A stretch of 30,047 nucleotides of DNA from F1-20-MAGs119 sp041164425 (GCA_041164425.1 JBEAPO010000123.1:1-30047), one strand, 5' to 3'. Shown: positions 1-8,143, numbered from the stretch's first letter. The notes: generated by a model from the letters alone, not told the origin. Program-made: numbers and translations.

Positions 1-132
1 CGATTGGCGCATCGTTGGTACGAGATCGACTACGGCTGGTGGGTCATCAAGGCACTCACCTGGATGAAACTCGCCCGCGTGCGACTCGGCGAGGTCAAGC
101 TCGTCACTCCGTCACGCCGCGCAGCCGCTTGA
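1..132 (+). CDS. C-terminal end of a fatty-acid (acyl-CoA) desaturase, 5' truncated
   Basis: Frame 1 is open from the first base to a TGA at 130-132 and encodes 43 residues. It begins RLAHRWYEID and continues YGWWVIKALTWM. This His-R-W-Y-E-x-D plus tryptophan-rich pattern matches the end of membrane-bound di-iron acyl-CoA/acyl-lipid desaturases, which introduce a double bond into fatty acyl chains. It lies just after where the last histidine box would be. The catalytic histidines themselves are outside the window, so the call rests on the tail only. A basic C-terminus (SRRAAA) follows. The next gene starts 56 nt downstream with its own promoter. Confidence 0.6.
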   Translation, partial: RLAHRWYEIDYGWWVIKALTWMKLARVRLGEVKLVTPSRRAAA

Positions 133-176
133 TCTTTCGTCCTCTTCGTAAAATTTGTCGCACGGACGTGAATTTG

Positions 177-188
177 TAGATTCGTGGG
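177..188 (+). promoter_or_regulatory. Leaderless promoter -10 for the 189 gene
   Basis: TAGATT at 177-182 is followed by exactly 6 nt and then the GTG at 189. A possible -35 TTGTCG sits at 155-160 with a 16-nt spacer. No Shine-Dalgarno sequence precedes the GTG, so transcription probably starts at the start codon. Confidence 0.5.
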
Positions 189-590
189 GTGCATCTCGTC
201 TCCACTCTCTTCGTCGAGAATTTCGAAATGCGCCAGGCGGAGGGTCCGAGTACTCGAATCGACCTGACGGGCGCGTTCTTCTCGACGGTGGCCCCATCGG
301 AGCCTCCATTCACGTTCTCTCCGCATCTCGTCGCACTCATCTATTGCGAGGCCGACGAATCGGGTGAAGGTGTGTTCGAGGTTGTCTTCAGGCGTGGCTC
401 CGGCGAGGAAGACGAGCAGGTTGCTCGCAACGTCAGCCCGTTTCGCGTCGACCCGGGGAAGTTCACGTACCGCCTCGTGAAGGCCGAACTCGAATTCGTT
501 GATTACGGGCAGGTCTTCGCGCACTGCCGTGTCAACCGCAATCCGTGGAGCATTCTTCCGTTGACCCTGCTCCCCCGACCCAACAGTTAG
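189..590 (+). CDS. Conserved hypothetical protein, 133 aa (possibly DUF6941-like)
   Basis: The protein has no signal peptide or membrane segment. It looks like a small all-beta domain: alternating hydrophobic stretches such as HLVALIYCE, GVFEVVFRR and KFTYRLVKAELEF, separated by short charged turns. The overall plan (short N-terminal strand, a 'function/disposition' strand, then a ligand-like beta sandwich) is reminiscent of DUF6941 proteins of actinobacteria, but I recall only a weak likeness. GTG 189 is chosen because it is preceded by a good TANNNT box at leaderless spacing and because the reading frame starts there. The TAG stop (588-590) doubles as the first three bases of the presumed transketolase -10 box. 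Function unknown. Confidence 0.6.
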   Translation: MHLVSTLFVENFEMRQAEGPSTRIDLTGAFFSTVAPSEPPFTFSPHLVALIYCEADESGEGVFEVVFRRGSGEEDEQVARNVSPFRVDPGKFTYRLVKAELEFVDYGQVFAHCRVNRNPWSILPLTLLPRPNS

Positions 591-599
591 TGTTCCGAC
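588..599 (+). promoter_or_regulatory. Leaderless promoter -10 for transketolase
   Basis: TAGTGT at 588-593 lies 6 nt before the GTG at 600. No purine-rich Shine-Dalgarno sequence is present. The TAG of the box is also the stop codon of the upstream gene. No convincing -35 hexamer at normal spacing. Confidence 0.5.
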
Positions 600-2558
600 G
601 TGGCAACCCAGCACGCAGGCACCAGCTCGACGAACTCCGACTTCGATTCACGCGCGATTGCCGTCATCCGTGGGATGGCGATGGATGCACCTTTTCACGC
701 CAAGAGTGGGCATCAAGGTACGGCGATGGCGTTGGCGCCCCTCGCCCACACGCTTTATTCGCGCGTCATGTGCCACGACCCGGCCGACCCTCGTTGGCCG
801 AATCGTGACAGGTTCATACTCTCCGCCGGCCACGCCTCGATTCTGCAGTACACGCTTCTTTGGCTGAACGGTTACGGTCTCGAAGTCGATGATCTGCGGG
901 CCTTCCGCCAGCTCGGCTCGGCGACCCCAGGCCATCCCGAGGTTGGCCACACCGCCGGCGTCGAAGTGACGACGGGGCCACTCGGGCAAGGTTTCGCGAA
1001 TGCGGTGGGGATGGCCATCGCTGAAGAACATCTGCGTTCGACTCTCGGTGCCGATGTGATCGACCATCACATTTTCGTGATCGCGGGCGACGGCTGTCTG
1101 ATGGAGGGCGTCAGCCACGAAGCCGCATCACTTGCGGGCCATCTCGGACTCGAGCGCTTGATCTGCATCTTCGACGACAACAAGATCACGATCGACGGTG
1201 CGACGGACCTCACGTGCACGGACGACGTCGTCGGCCGGTTCCGCTCGTACGGATGGAACGTCATCGAGGCCGGGGCGATCTCCGAGGACTGCGATGCACT
1301 CGAGGCGGTGATCAACCGCGCCAAAGATTCGAAGGGCGCCCCGACTCTGATCGTGCTTCCGACGCGCATCGGTTTCCCTTCACCCGACTTCACCGACAAG
1401 CACGCCGCGCACGGAAATCCGTTCGTCGCCGAGCACATTTCCCGCACCAAGGAAGTGCTCGGAATTCCCGATGAGCCTTTCCATGCCCCAGCCGATCTGG
1501 TGGCCGCGTATCGTGCCCACGCTGCGAGCCGTTGTCGTGACGCGCGGCGGGCATGGGCATCGTCCGGGGCTCCGGCGGCCCTGGCGAGCCACGACGTCTC
1601 TGGTCTTGGAAGGCGTTTCGCCCCGCACGTGCCGCGCTTCGAGTCAACCGAGTCACCCGCGACGCGCGTTGCGATTCAGAAAGTACTCGCAGCGGCAACG
1701 GAAGTATTGCCGAGCATCGTCGCTGGCGCGGCGGACCTGACGGGCAACACTGGTGCAAAGCTCTCCCCTGACAAAGCGTTCTCCCGCATCGATCGCACCG
1801 GTCGTCAGATCTATTTCGGAGTGCGTGAACACGCAATGGGTGCGGTTGCGAACGGGATCGCCCTGCACGGAAACCTGTTGCCGGTCGTCGGGACTTTCTT
1901 CGTCTTCGTCGATTACATGCGACCAGCGGTGAGGCTTGCCGCGCTGTCGCGCGCCAAGGTCGTCTTCGTGTTCAGCCACGATTCGGTTGGTGTGGGGGAA
2001 GATGGTCCCACCCATCAGCCCGTCGAGCATCTCGCTTCACTTCGCGTGATCCCGGGATTGCAGGTGATCCGTCCCGCGGATGCGAACGAAACCGCTGCAG
2101 CATTCGTGGCGGCGCTCGACTTCGACGGGCCGACCGCACTGATCCTGAGCCGACAGAATCTTCCGATCGTCACGGATGGCACCGGCGTTGCACGCGGCGC
2201 TGGGGTCGTGGTCGACGTGCCGAAGCCCGGACTCGTGCTCGTCGGTACGGGCAGTGAGGTTTCTCTCTGCGTCGCAGCGAGCAAGGAACTGGCAGTGCCG
2301 ACACGTGTGGTGTCGATGTCCTGTCAGGCAACGTTCCTTGCACAAGATCGTGCATTCCGTGACACCGTGTTGCCACCGGGCGTACCGGTGATCTCGGTCG
2401 AGGCCGGCAGCACCTTCGGCTGGTCGGCACTGGCCGACCGCGCTATCGGTATCGATAATTTCGGAACCAGTGCGCCCGGTGCGGTGGCACTCGAGCACTT
2501 GGGTATGTCGGTCGCGAACATTGTTGGAGTGGCGAACGAACTATCGTCGCAACGATGA
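600..2558 (+). CDS. tkt: Transketolase
   Basis: Thiamine-diphosphate enzyme of the non-oxidative pentose phosphate pathway. It moves two-carbon ketol units between sugar phosphates (xylulose-5-P, ribose-5-P, erythrose-4-P). At 652 aa it has full family length. The N-terminal ThDP domain shows SGHQGTAM (His38; most homologues have Pro instead of Gln39) and the cofactor loop GDGCLMEG at about residues 161-168, followed by DDNKITIDG. The Pyr domain carries FGVREHAMGAVANGIA with the catalytic Glu, then HDSVGVGEDGPTHQP. The C-terminal domain is intact. The GTG start is supported by a -10 box 6 nt upstream and by the alignment of the first helix. It overlaps the transaldolase start by 4 nt (ATGA), so the two are translationally coupled. 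Confidence 0.96.
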   Translation: MATQHAGTSSTNSDFDSRAIAVIRGMAMDAPFHAKSGHQGTAMALAPLAHTLYSRVMCHDPADPRWPNRDRFILSAGHASILQYTLLWLNGYGLEVDDLRAFRQLGSATPGHPEVGHTAGVEVTTGPLGQGFANAVGMAIAEEHLRSTLGADVIDHHIFVIAGDGCLMEGVSHEAASLAGHLGLERLICIFDDNKITIDGATDLTCTDDVVGRFRSYGWNVIEAGAISEDCDALEAVINRAKDSKGAPTLIVLPTRIGFPSPDFTDKHAAHGNPFVAEHISRTKEVLGIPDEPFHAPADLVAAYRAHAASRCRDARRAWASSGAPAALASHDVSGLGRRFAPHVPRFESTESPATRVAIQKVLAAATEVLPSIVAGAADLTGNTGAKLSPDKAFSRIDRTGRQIYFGVREHAMGAVANGIALHGNLLPVVGTFFVFVDYMRPAVRLAALSRAKVVFVFSHDSVGVGEDGPTHQPVEHLASLRVIPGLQVIRPADANETAAAFVAALDFDGPTALILSRQNLPIVTDGTGVARGAGVVVDVPKPGLVLVGTGSEVSLCVAASKELAVPTRVVSMSCQATFLAQDRAFRDTVLPPGVPVISVEAGSTFGWSALADRAIGIDNFGTSAPGAVALEHLGMSVANIVGVANELSSQR

Positions 2559-3667
2559 CCTCGACGAACTTGCTTCGGCGGTTGTACGCCGAACAGCGCC
2601 AGAGCCCGTGGATCGACAACCTCCGTCGCGACTATCTCACGAGTGGACAGTTGCAGAGTCTCGTCGACCGTGGCGTGCGCGGACTCACGTCCAATCCGAC
2701 GATCTTCCAAAAGGCGATTCAGGGCTCTTCTGATTACGACGCCCAATTCAGCGCACTCGCATTGCGAGGACTCGACGTCGACGAGATCTACTGGGAACTG
2801 GTTCTCGACGATATTGCGGGTGCTCTCGCGATCTTTCGCGGACTGTACGAGTCATCGAACGGTTCCGACGGCTTCGTGAGCGTCGAGGTCGACCCGCGTC
2901 TCGCGCTCGATGGGGACGGTACCCTTCTCGCCGCGCGTGCTCTCCACGAGAGAATCGCCGCGCCGAACGTGATGATCAAGATTCCCGCGACGCGCGAGGG
3001 TCTGCCCGCCATTCGTCGGATGATCGCCGAAGGGCGAAACGTCAATGTGACACTGATCTTCTCGCTCGACCGCTACGCCGAAGTGATCGAGGAGTACATC
3101 GCCGGCCTTGAGGATCGTCTCACTGCGGGTATCAACGACCTGTCGGACGTGAACTCCGTTGCGAGCTTCTTCATCAGCCGAGTTGACTCCGAGGTGGACG
3201 AACGTCTCGGGCGTGCGGGTGGTGCATCGGCCACCGCACTTCTCGGTCGTGCGGCCGTGGCTCAGGGCCAACTCGCCTATGCACTCTTTCTCGAGCGATT
3301 TTCCGGAAGTCGCTGGCAACGGCTGGCAGACCACGGCGCCAAAGTGCAGAGGCCACTGTGGGCCAGTACGTCGACGAAGAATCCCGCATATCCCGACACC
3401 CTGTACGTTGATGAGCTGATCGGACCCGACACGGTGAATACGCTCCCCGACGCGACACTCGAGGCCTTCGACGACCATGGAACCGTCGCCCGCACCATCG
3501 ACAATGCAATCGGTGACGCCCGGTCGACCTGGAGCGCCCTCGCCGACGCCGGAATCGACATGGGCGAGGTGGCAGCGAAGCTCGAGGCCGAGGGTGTTGC
3601 GTCCTTCCAGAAGAGTTTCGTGGAACTGCTCGAGGCACTTCGGGCCAAGCAAGACGCCGGGCCGTAG
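2555..3667 (+). CDS. tal: Transaldolase
   Basis: Transfers a dihydroxyacetone unit from sedoheptulose-7-P to glyceraldehyde-3-P, completing the non-oxidative pentose phosphate branch with transketolase. The 370-aa length fits the long actinobacterial type. Recognisable segments are QSPWIDNLRRDYL at the start, RGLTSNPTIFQKAI, and the Schiff-base lysine in NVMIKIPATREGLPAI (Lys142). Later come NVTLIFSLDRY, SVASFFISRVD and LWASTSTKNPAYPDTLYVDELIG (first part of the phosphate-binding end of the barrel). ATG 2555 overlaps the tkt stop as ATGA. In many actinobacteria zwf, opcA and pgl follow tkt-tal. Here a LOG-family gene follows after 13 nt instead. Confidence 0.96.
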   Translation: MTSTNLLRRLYAEQRQSPWIDNLRRDYLTSGQLQSLVDRGVRGLTSNPTIFQKAIQGSSDYDAQFSALALRGLDVDEIYWELVLDDIAGALAIFRGLYESSNGSDGFVSVEVDPRLALDGDGTLLAARALHERIAAPNVMIKIPATREGLPAIRRMIAEGRNVNVTLIFSLDRYAEVIEEYIAGLEDRLTAGINDLSDVNSVASFFISRVDSEVDERLGRAGGASATALLGRAAVAQGQLAYALFLERFSGSRWQRLADHGAKVQRPLWASTSTKNPAYPDTLYVDELIGPDTVNTLPDATLEAFDDHGTVARTIDNAIGDARSTWSALADAGIDMGEVAAKLEAEGVASFQKSFVELLEALRAKQDAGP

Positions 3668-3680
3668 GCGGGTCGTCGCA

Positions 3681-4670
3681 ATGAACGCACGCGACAACGA
3701 CAAAGAACGAGTACCGAGCCCTTTCGAGCGTGACCTTCGCGAAGAAGTCGAATCGTTCCTCGCCGCGCAGCCTTCCCTGCTTGACCAGAAGATCATGGCG
3801 AACACGGTTCGCGATCTCCGCAAGGCCTTTGCGCTTCTCACCCAGGTGGAAGGCCGACCCAAGGTGACGATCTTCGGAAGCGCCCGTACGGCAGCGCACG
3901 ACCCCCTCTACGAACAGACCGTGCGTGTTGCTCGCGAACTGGCCTCGCGCGGGTGGATGGTGATCACTGGTGCCGGCCCGGGAATCATGGAAGCCGGCAT
4001 GGTCGGGGCCGGCCGCGACAGCAGCATCGGTGTGTCGATCCAATTGCCGTTCGAAAACGAGGCGAACGAAATCATCGCAGGCGACGAGAAGCACATCGCC
4101 CTCAAGTACTTCTTCACGCGGAAGTTCGCGCTCACGAAGGCGTCGCAGGCCTTCATCTGCATGCCCGGCGGTTTCGGCACGCTCGACGAACTCTTCGAGT
4201 TGCTCACGCTGACCCAAACGGGCAAGGGGTCGCCGGTTCCCATCGTCCTTCTCGACGTGCCCGGCGATGCGTACTGGAGCCAAGTTGACGAATTCGTTCG
4301 CACGCAGATGGCGAGTCGCGGCCTGATTTCACAGCAGGATCGTGCGCTCTACTTCACGACCAACGACGCCGTCGCAGCGGCGAACGAAATTACGGAGTTC
4401 TATTCGACCTTTCACTCCCTGCGATTCGTCGGGCCTCGTCTCGTGGTGCGTCTACGACAAAAACCGTCCGCAGACGACGTCGCCCAGATCAACGGGCGTT
4501 TTGCACATCTCTGCCTTGAGGGCGGAATAGAGCCCACTTCACCACTCGCCGCAGAGGTGCGCGACGATGACAACCTCTCACTTCATCGGCTCGTCTTGCG
4601 GTTCGACAAACGCTCGTTCGGTGAGCTTCGCCTCTTGATCGACGAAATCAATCGTCTCGGAGCGAAGTGA
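3681..4670 (+). CDS. LOG-family protein (nucleoside-5'-monophosphate phosphoribohydrolase-like)
   Basis: Rossmann-fold protein of the LOG/TIGR00730 family. Characterised members cleave nucleoside monophosphates (cytokinin or AMP type) to free base and ribose-5-phosphate. The diagnostic PGGFGTLDELFE motif (PGGxGTxxE) is present. So are TIFGSAR near residue 70, GAGPGIMEAG, and the substrate-side KYFFTRKFAL. A start at ATG 3681 gives 329 aa. The frame is open further upstream inside tal, but those residues are Arg/Pro-rich shadow sequence. About 100 residues beyond the LOG core form an extra C-terminal segment that I do not recognise. The gene lies 13 nt after tal, so it is probably in the same operon; ribose-5-P release would feed transketolase. 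Its last 23 nt overlap a convergent gene. Confidence 0.85.
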   Translation: MNARDNDKERVPSPFERDLREEVESFLAAQPSLLDQKIMANTVRDLRKAFALLTQVEGRPKVTIFGSARTAAHDPLYEQTVRVARELASRGWMVITGAGPGIMEAGMVGAGRDSSIGVSIQLPFENEANEIIAGDEKHIALKYFFTRKFALTKASQAFICMPGGFGTLDELFELLTLTQTGKGSPVPIVLLDVPGDAYWSQVDEFVRTQMASRGLISQQDRALYFTTNDAVAAANEITEFYSTFHSLRFVGPRLVVRLRQKPSADDVAQINGRFAHLCLEGGIEPTSPLAAEVRDDDNLSLHRLVLRFDKRSFGELRLLIDEINRLGAK

Positions 4671-4875
4671 GCGCGCGCAAGATCGCCTCCGCCTTTGCGA
4701 CCGCGCGCCGGGCCTTTTGAACTTCGCGCTCGATGCGCACCGCTTCCTCGGCGGCAGGTCCGGCCTCGGAGCCCAGTGCAGCCGACAACAAGTCGAGAGC
4801 CACGTCCGCCAGGCGTTCGGTGGCGGCTGCGAGGTTCTCTGCCTCTCGTTCCAATTGACCCAGCGGTGACGTCAC
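4648..4875 (-). CDS. Small coiled-coil hypothetical protein in the glc operon, 75 aa
   Basis: The protein is almost entirely helical, with Ala, Glu and Leu heptads (QLEREAENLAAATERLADVA; EEAVRIEREVQKARRAVAKA). It reads as a short amphipathic coiled coil with no cysteines. The GTG start (4873-4875) overlaps the glcF stop as GTGA, which argues for translational coupling and for a real gene. Its final 23 nt run into the end of the convergent LOG gene. The length and composition resemble short actinobacterial accessory proteins of no known role. It could help assemble the glycolate oxidase complex, but only the gene position suggests that. Confidence 0.6.
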   Translation of the reverse strand: MTSPLGQLEREAENLAAATERLADVALDLLSAALGSEAGPAAEEAVRIEREVQKARRAVAKAEAILRALTSLRDD

Positions 4876-6077
4876 GGGATTTCTCGCTTTCTATCACCCA
4901 CCAAACGAGCGATCAGATGGACGGGGTGAACAACGTGAATGTGATCCATCGAGCGCGGCTTGTGTGCGGTCATGTGGCCGAGACAACCAGGGTTTCCCGA
5001 AGAGATGAACTTGGTGCGGTCATCGACTGCGGATTCCAATGCGGTGAACTTACGGTCGACGATCATGCGGGCGAGGCCGGGTTGCTCGATGGCAAACGCA
5101 CCGCCCGCCCCGCAGCACAAGCCCTCGTCGGGCATCGGAAGCGCGTCGTAAAAGTGCCCGAGTACGCGGTGGGTCGCGAGATACGACCCCTGGAGGTTGC
5201 GCAGATGGCACGCATCGTGGATCACCACGCGGTCGCGGGGATGATCCGACGAGGCGATGGAACCTGTCGTCAGCCTTTCGATGTTCTCGTCGATGAACTC
5301 CATCACATCGACGATCCTCGTCGCTTCGTGGCCGGAATCGGAGAACGTCTCGCGCAGGTGGGCACCGCACCCGGCTGAATTCACGACGATCGTCGCGCCC
5401 GCCAGCGTTGATCTGACGCGCTTCTCGAGCGTTTCCGCCCTGGTGTAGAGGCCGGCGTGCGCGTGAAGTGCGCCGCAACACACTCCGGGGTCGCTGAAGC
5501 TCACGTTGTAACCCATCGCCGCAAGAACTGCGTGGGTGTCGCGATGCACGTCGGAGTACCAGGCGTCCATGACGCAACCGGAAAAGACCACGACGTGACC
5601 AGTACCTGAAGAAGTCGATTTCTCGTGACGCGCCGTGCGCAACGGCAGATTCCGAAGTCCGAAACGCCGTGGCATCAGCCGCAGTCGTTGTACGACCGCG
5701 GCGAGGATCGTCATCAATCGCAGGACTTTCGGTCGGCCGAGCGGAGCCAGGGTCATCGCTCGGCGTAGCTTTTTTCGGGGCCTTCTCGACGTGAGCTCCT
5801 CGACAACAGGCCCAATGATGCGGTCGTAGCGCACGCCCGAGGGGCAAGCAGGGAGGCATCCCATGCATTGGACACAAGTGTCGAGTGACTCGATCACGTT
5901 GCCGTCGAGTTCGATGACCCCTTCGCGCACGCCGGCCACGAGCGCGATTCGCCCTCGTGGGCTGTGCGAGTCGAGCCCTGTGACGCGGTACGTCGGGCAG
6001 TGCGGCAAGCACAACCCGCAGGCGACACAGGAAGCGATGTCATCGGCATCGACCGAAAGGAAAGGACGTGTGTTCAT
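4872..6077 (-). CDS. glcF: Glycolate oxidase iron-sulfur subunit
   Basis: Electron-transfer subunit of membrane-associated glycolate oxidase (glycolate to glyoxylate). The N-terminus carries two ferredoxin-type 4Fe-4S motifs: CVACGLCLPHCPTYR (about residues 18-32) and CVQCMGCLPACP (about 68-79). The rest has the two cysteine-rich CCG domains expected of GlcF/HdrD-like proteins, seen as GVCCGALHAHAG, SAGCGAHL, HDACHLRN, GLCCGAGGAFAIEQPG and SGNPGCLGH. At 401 aa it has normal family length. ATG 6077 overlaps the glcE stop as ATGA. It forms one transcription unit with glcD and glcE upstream and the 75-aa gene downstream. Confidence 0.93.
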   Translation of the reverse strand: MNTRPFLSVDADDIASCVACGLCLPHCPTYRVTGLDSHSPRGRIALVAGVREGVIELDGNVIESLDTCVQCMGCLPACPSGVRYDRIIGPVVEELTSRRPRKKLRRAMTLAPLGRPKVLRLMTILAAVVQRLRLMPRRFGLRNLPLRTARHEKSTSSGTGHVVVFSGCVMDAWYSDVHRDTHAVLAAMGYNVSFSDPGVCCGALHAHAGLYTRAETLEKRVRSTLAGATIVVNSAGCGAHLRETFSDSGHEATRIVDVMEFIDENIERLTTGSIASSDHPRDRVVIHDACHLRNLQGSYLATHRVLGHFYDALPMPDEGLCCGAGGAFAIEQPGLARMIVDRKFTALESAVDDRTKFISSGNPGCLGHMTAHKPRSMDHIHVVHPVHLIARLVGDRKREIP

Positions 6078-6778
6078 GCCAGGCCCATCGCTATCGAACG
6101 CGCCGCGCCGAGGCGATTCTCGGGATCGAACGACTCCTTCAATCTTCGACAGACCGCGAGCGTCGCTGTTCCGTCGAGCCTATGGTTCGTCGCCATCACG
6201 ATCGGCTCGAAGCAGTGGATCTGCTCAGGTGTGGGGCGATGTGTTTCCACGAAACCGTCGAGCAGCGCCGACTGCTCGATGACGTCGTCAGGGTGGCCTT
6301 CGAGGTTCACGATCGTCCGCCCTTCGTGGCGTGCAACGAGCGTCGGACGATAGAGCCCGTCGACGGATCCAGAGCCGGTGAACCATCGGCTCGCGCGCGG
6401 AATCGGCTCGGTGCGGAACGTCACCTCGAGGATGGTTGCGAGCATCCCCTGCGACCCGATGAGAACCTTGACGAGGTCGAATCCCGAGACGTTCTTGACC
6501 GTTCCTCCACCCGCGGTGAATTCCCGGCCCTCGCCGTCGACTGCGCGCAACTTCAAGACGATGTTCGGCAGCGCGGCGTTGTCGGGCGGGTACGGGCCGT
6601 TGCGGCGAGCGGCGACTGCTCCCCCGACGGTGCCAACGGCAGGGATACGCAACCTCTGGCCGTTCGCGGAGAGGACGGTAGCGAGGTCGCTCATCGTCGT
6701 TCCCGCGAGAACGCGAACGATCAACTCGTCGGGTTCGAAACCTACGACCCCCGATGGCAGTGACGCCGAGCGGCTCAT
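6074..6778 (-). CDS. glcE: Glycolate oxidase FAD-binding subunit GlcE, N-terminally short
   Basis: FAD-linked oxidase family subunit of glycolate oxidase. Recognisable parts are VVGFEPDELIVRVLAGTTMSDL, GQRLRIPAVGTVGGAVAA and GGGTVKNVSGFDLVKVLIGSQGMLATILEVTFR, which are typical of GlcE. It ends with FDPENRLG. ATG 6778 is chosen because it overlaps the glcD stop as ATGA; a longer frame gains only five residues. At 234 aa it is much shorter than GlcE of E. coli (about 350). The N-terminal part that normally holds the pyrophosphate-binding PP-loop is missing, and the central cap region is short. There is no frameshift sign: the upstream DNA is coding for glcD. It probably works only in complex with GlcD. 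Confidence 0.82.
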   Translation of the reverse strand: MSRSASLPSGVVGFEPDELIVRVLAGTTMSDLATVLSANGQRLRIPAVGTVGGAVAARRNGPYPPDNAALPNIVLKLRAVDGEGREFTAGGGTVKNVSGFDLVKVLIGSQGMLATILEVTFRTEPIPRASRWFTGSGSVDGLYRPTLVARHEGRTIVNLEGHPDDVIEQSALLDGFVETHRPTPEQIHCFEPIVMATNHRLDGTATLAVCRRLKESFDPENRLGAARSIAMGLA

Positions 6779-8109
6779 CGTGCGTCCCCGCATCCTGCGG
6801 GAGTCGGCAGCACCTTGCCGGGGTTGGCGAGCCCGTGGGGGTCGAATGCCCGTCGTAACATCGACTGTGCGTCGAGGCTTGCTTCGTCGAACATGAGACT
6901 CATGAAGTCACGCTTTTCGAGGCCGATCCCGTGCTCACCCGAGAGAACCCCACCGGCCTCGACGGAAACGCGGACGATTTCGGCACCCGCACGGTGCACG
7001 CGGTCCATCACACCGGCCTCGCGGCGGTCGAAGAGCAAGAGTGGATGCAGATTTCCGTCGCCGGCGTGGAAGACGTTCATCACCGCGAGGTCTTCGTCGT
7101 GGGCAATCGCTCCAACGCGGTCGAGAACTTCGGCAAGCTTGCGGCGAGGCACCACCGTGTCGTGCAGGTAGTAGTTGGGCTTGATGCGCGCAATGGCCCC
7201 GAAGGCGGTTTTGCGCCCTTTCCAGATAAGTGCACGCTCCGACTCGTCAGAGGCCCGCCGGACTGATGTTGCGCCGAAGTCACGACACACTCGGAGGCAA
7301 GTAGAAATGTCGGATTCGACCCCGTTGCGAAGGCCCTCCACCTCGATGATGAGCAGTGCGCCCGCGTCGAGCGGGAACCCTGCGTGCACGTAATCCTCGA
7401 CGGCGCGCGTGATCGGTGCATCCATCATCTCGAGGGCCGACGGAACGGTTCCGCCAGCAATGATCGCGCTCACCGCGCGGGCGCCGGCGTCGATGGTTGG
7501 AAACCCGACCACCACAGTGGCGTGGTGGGGTGCGTTCTGTGTCAGGCGAACCTTGATCGCCGTGGCGATTCCGAACATGCCCTCGCTTCCCACGAAGGCC
7601 CCTCGGAGGTCGAACGGCGCGCCATCCGTGTCGAGAACAACGACCGATCCGTCACTCAGTACCGCTTCGACGGCAACTACGTGCGCTGAGGTCACCCCTG
7701 CGGAGAGACAGTGCGGACCCCCCGAGTTGTTGCCGACGTTGCCCCCGATCGAGCAACTCTGCTGGCTCGATGGATCCGGAGCGAAGTGCAATCCGAACCG
7801 TGCTGTCGCGCGACTGAGGTCGGCGTTCAACACCCCGGGCTCGACCCACGCGGTTTGGGTCGTCGGATCGATCGTCCGTATGCGATTCATGGCCATCATC
7901 GACATCACGACCGCACCGTCGGGTGGTACCGCGCCGCCGGCAAGACCGGTACCCGCGCCACGTGCAACGAACGCAACGTTGCGACGACGGCAATCCTTGA
8001 CGACCGCGACGACTTCGTCGAGATCCCTCGGCATGGTGAAAGCGACCGCAGCGCCGACGATGTTCGACGCATCGCGTGACACGAGATGCAGCGCATGAGG
8101 GCTCGTCAT
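6775..8109 (-). CDS. glcD: Glycolate oxidase FAD-linked catalytic subunit
   Basis: Vanillyl-alcohol-oxidase-fold flavoprotein that oxidises glycolate (or a related 2-hydroxy acid such as D-lactate). The PP-loop is VARGAGTGLAGGAVPP, then GNVGNNSGGPHCL and GSEGMFGIATAIKVRL. The C-terminal catalytic and cap segment has NVFHAGDGNLHPLLLFD, GVLSGEHGIGLEKRDFM and FDPHGLANPGKVLP. ATG 8109 gives 444 aa. It has a purine-rich AGGAAG stretch about 9 nt upstream and a possible -10 (TAATGT) at 8138-8143. The open frame extends to 8214 but would run into the divergent gene and its promoter. First gene of glcDEF plus the 75-aa gene. D-lactate dehydrogenase is the main alternative function. Confidence 0.9.
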   Translation of the reverse strand: MTSPHALHLVSRDASNIVGAAVAFTMPRDLDEVVAVVKDCRRRNVAFVARGAGTGLAGGAVPPDGAVVMSMMAMNRIRTIDPTTQTAWVEPGVLNADLSRATARFGLHFAPDPSSQQSCSIGGNVGNNSGGPHCLSAGVTSAHVVAVEAVLSDGSVVVLDTDGAPFDLRGAFVGSEGMFGIATAIKVRLTQNAPHHATVVVGFPTIDAGARAVSAIIAGGTVPSALEMMDAPITRAVEDYVHAGFPLDAGALLIIEVEGLRNGVESDISTCLRVCRDFGATSVRRASDESERALIWKGRKTAFGAIARIKPNYYLHDTVVPRRKLAEVLDRVGAIAHDEDLAVMNVFHAGDGNLHPLLLFDRREAGVMDRVHRAGAEIVRVSVEAGGVLSGEHGIGLEKRDFMSLMFDEASLDAQSMLRRAFDPHGLANPGKVLPTPAGCGDAR

Positions 8110-8143
8110 GAACTCTGGCTTCCTCCGCACCGAAGGAACATTA
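8110..8143 (-). promoter_or_regulatory. Promoter and ribosome-binding region of the glc operon
   Basis: On the minus strand TAATGT (8143-8138) is a good TANNNT -10. It would give a leader of about 20 nt containing GGAGGAAG (8126-8119), 9-11 nt before ATG 8109. Unlike most genes here, this one has a leader with a Shine-Dalgarno sequence, which settles the glcD start. Confidence 0.4.

Noticed and set aside
3174..4283. 369-aa and 336-aa open frames on the minus strand opposite tal/LOG
   Set aside because: They are antisense to clearly conserved transaldolase and LOG coding sequence, with low-complexity Arg-rich translation and no start signals.
6725..6760. tRNA T-loop-like GGGTTCGAAACC
   Set aside because: It lies inside glcE coding sequence (VVGFEPDEL on the minus strand). 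No acceptor stem, anticodon arm or D-arm can be folded around it.
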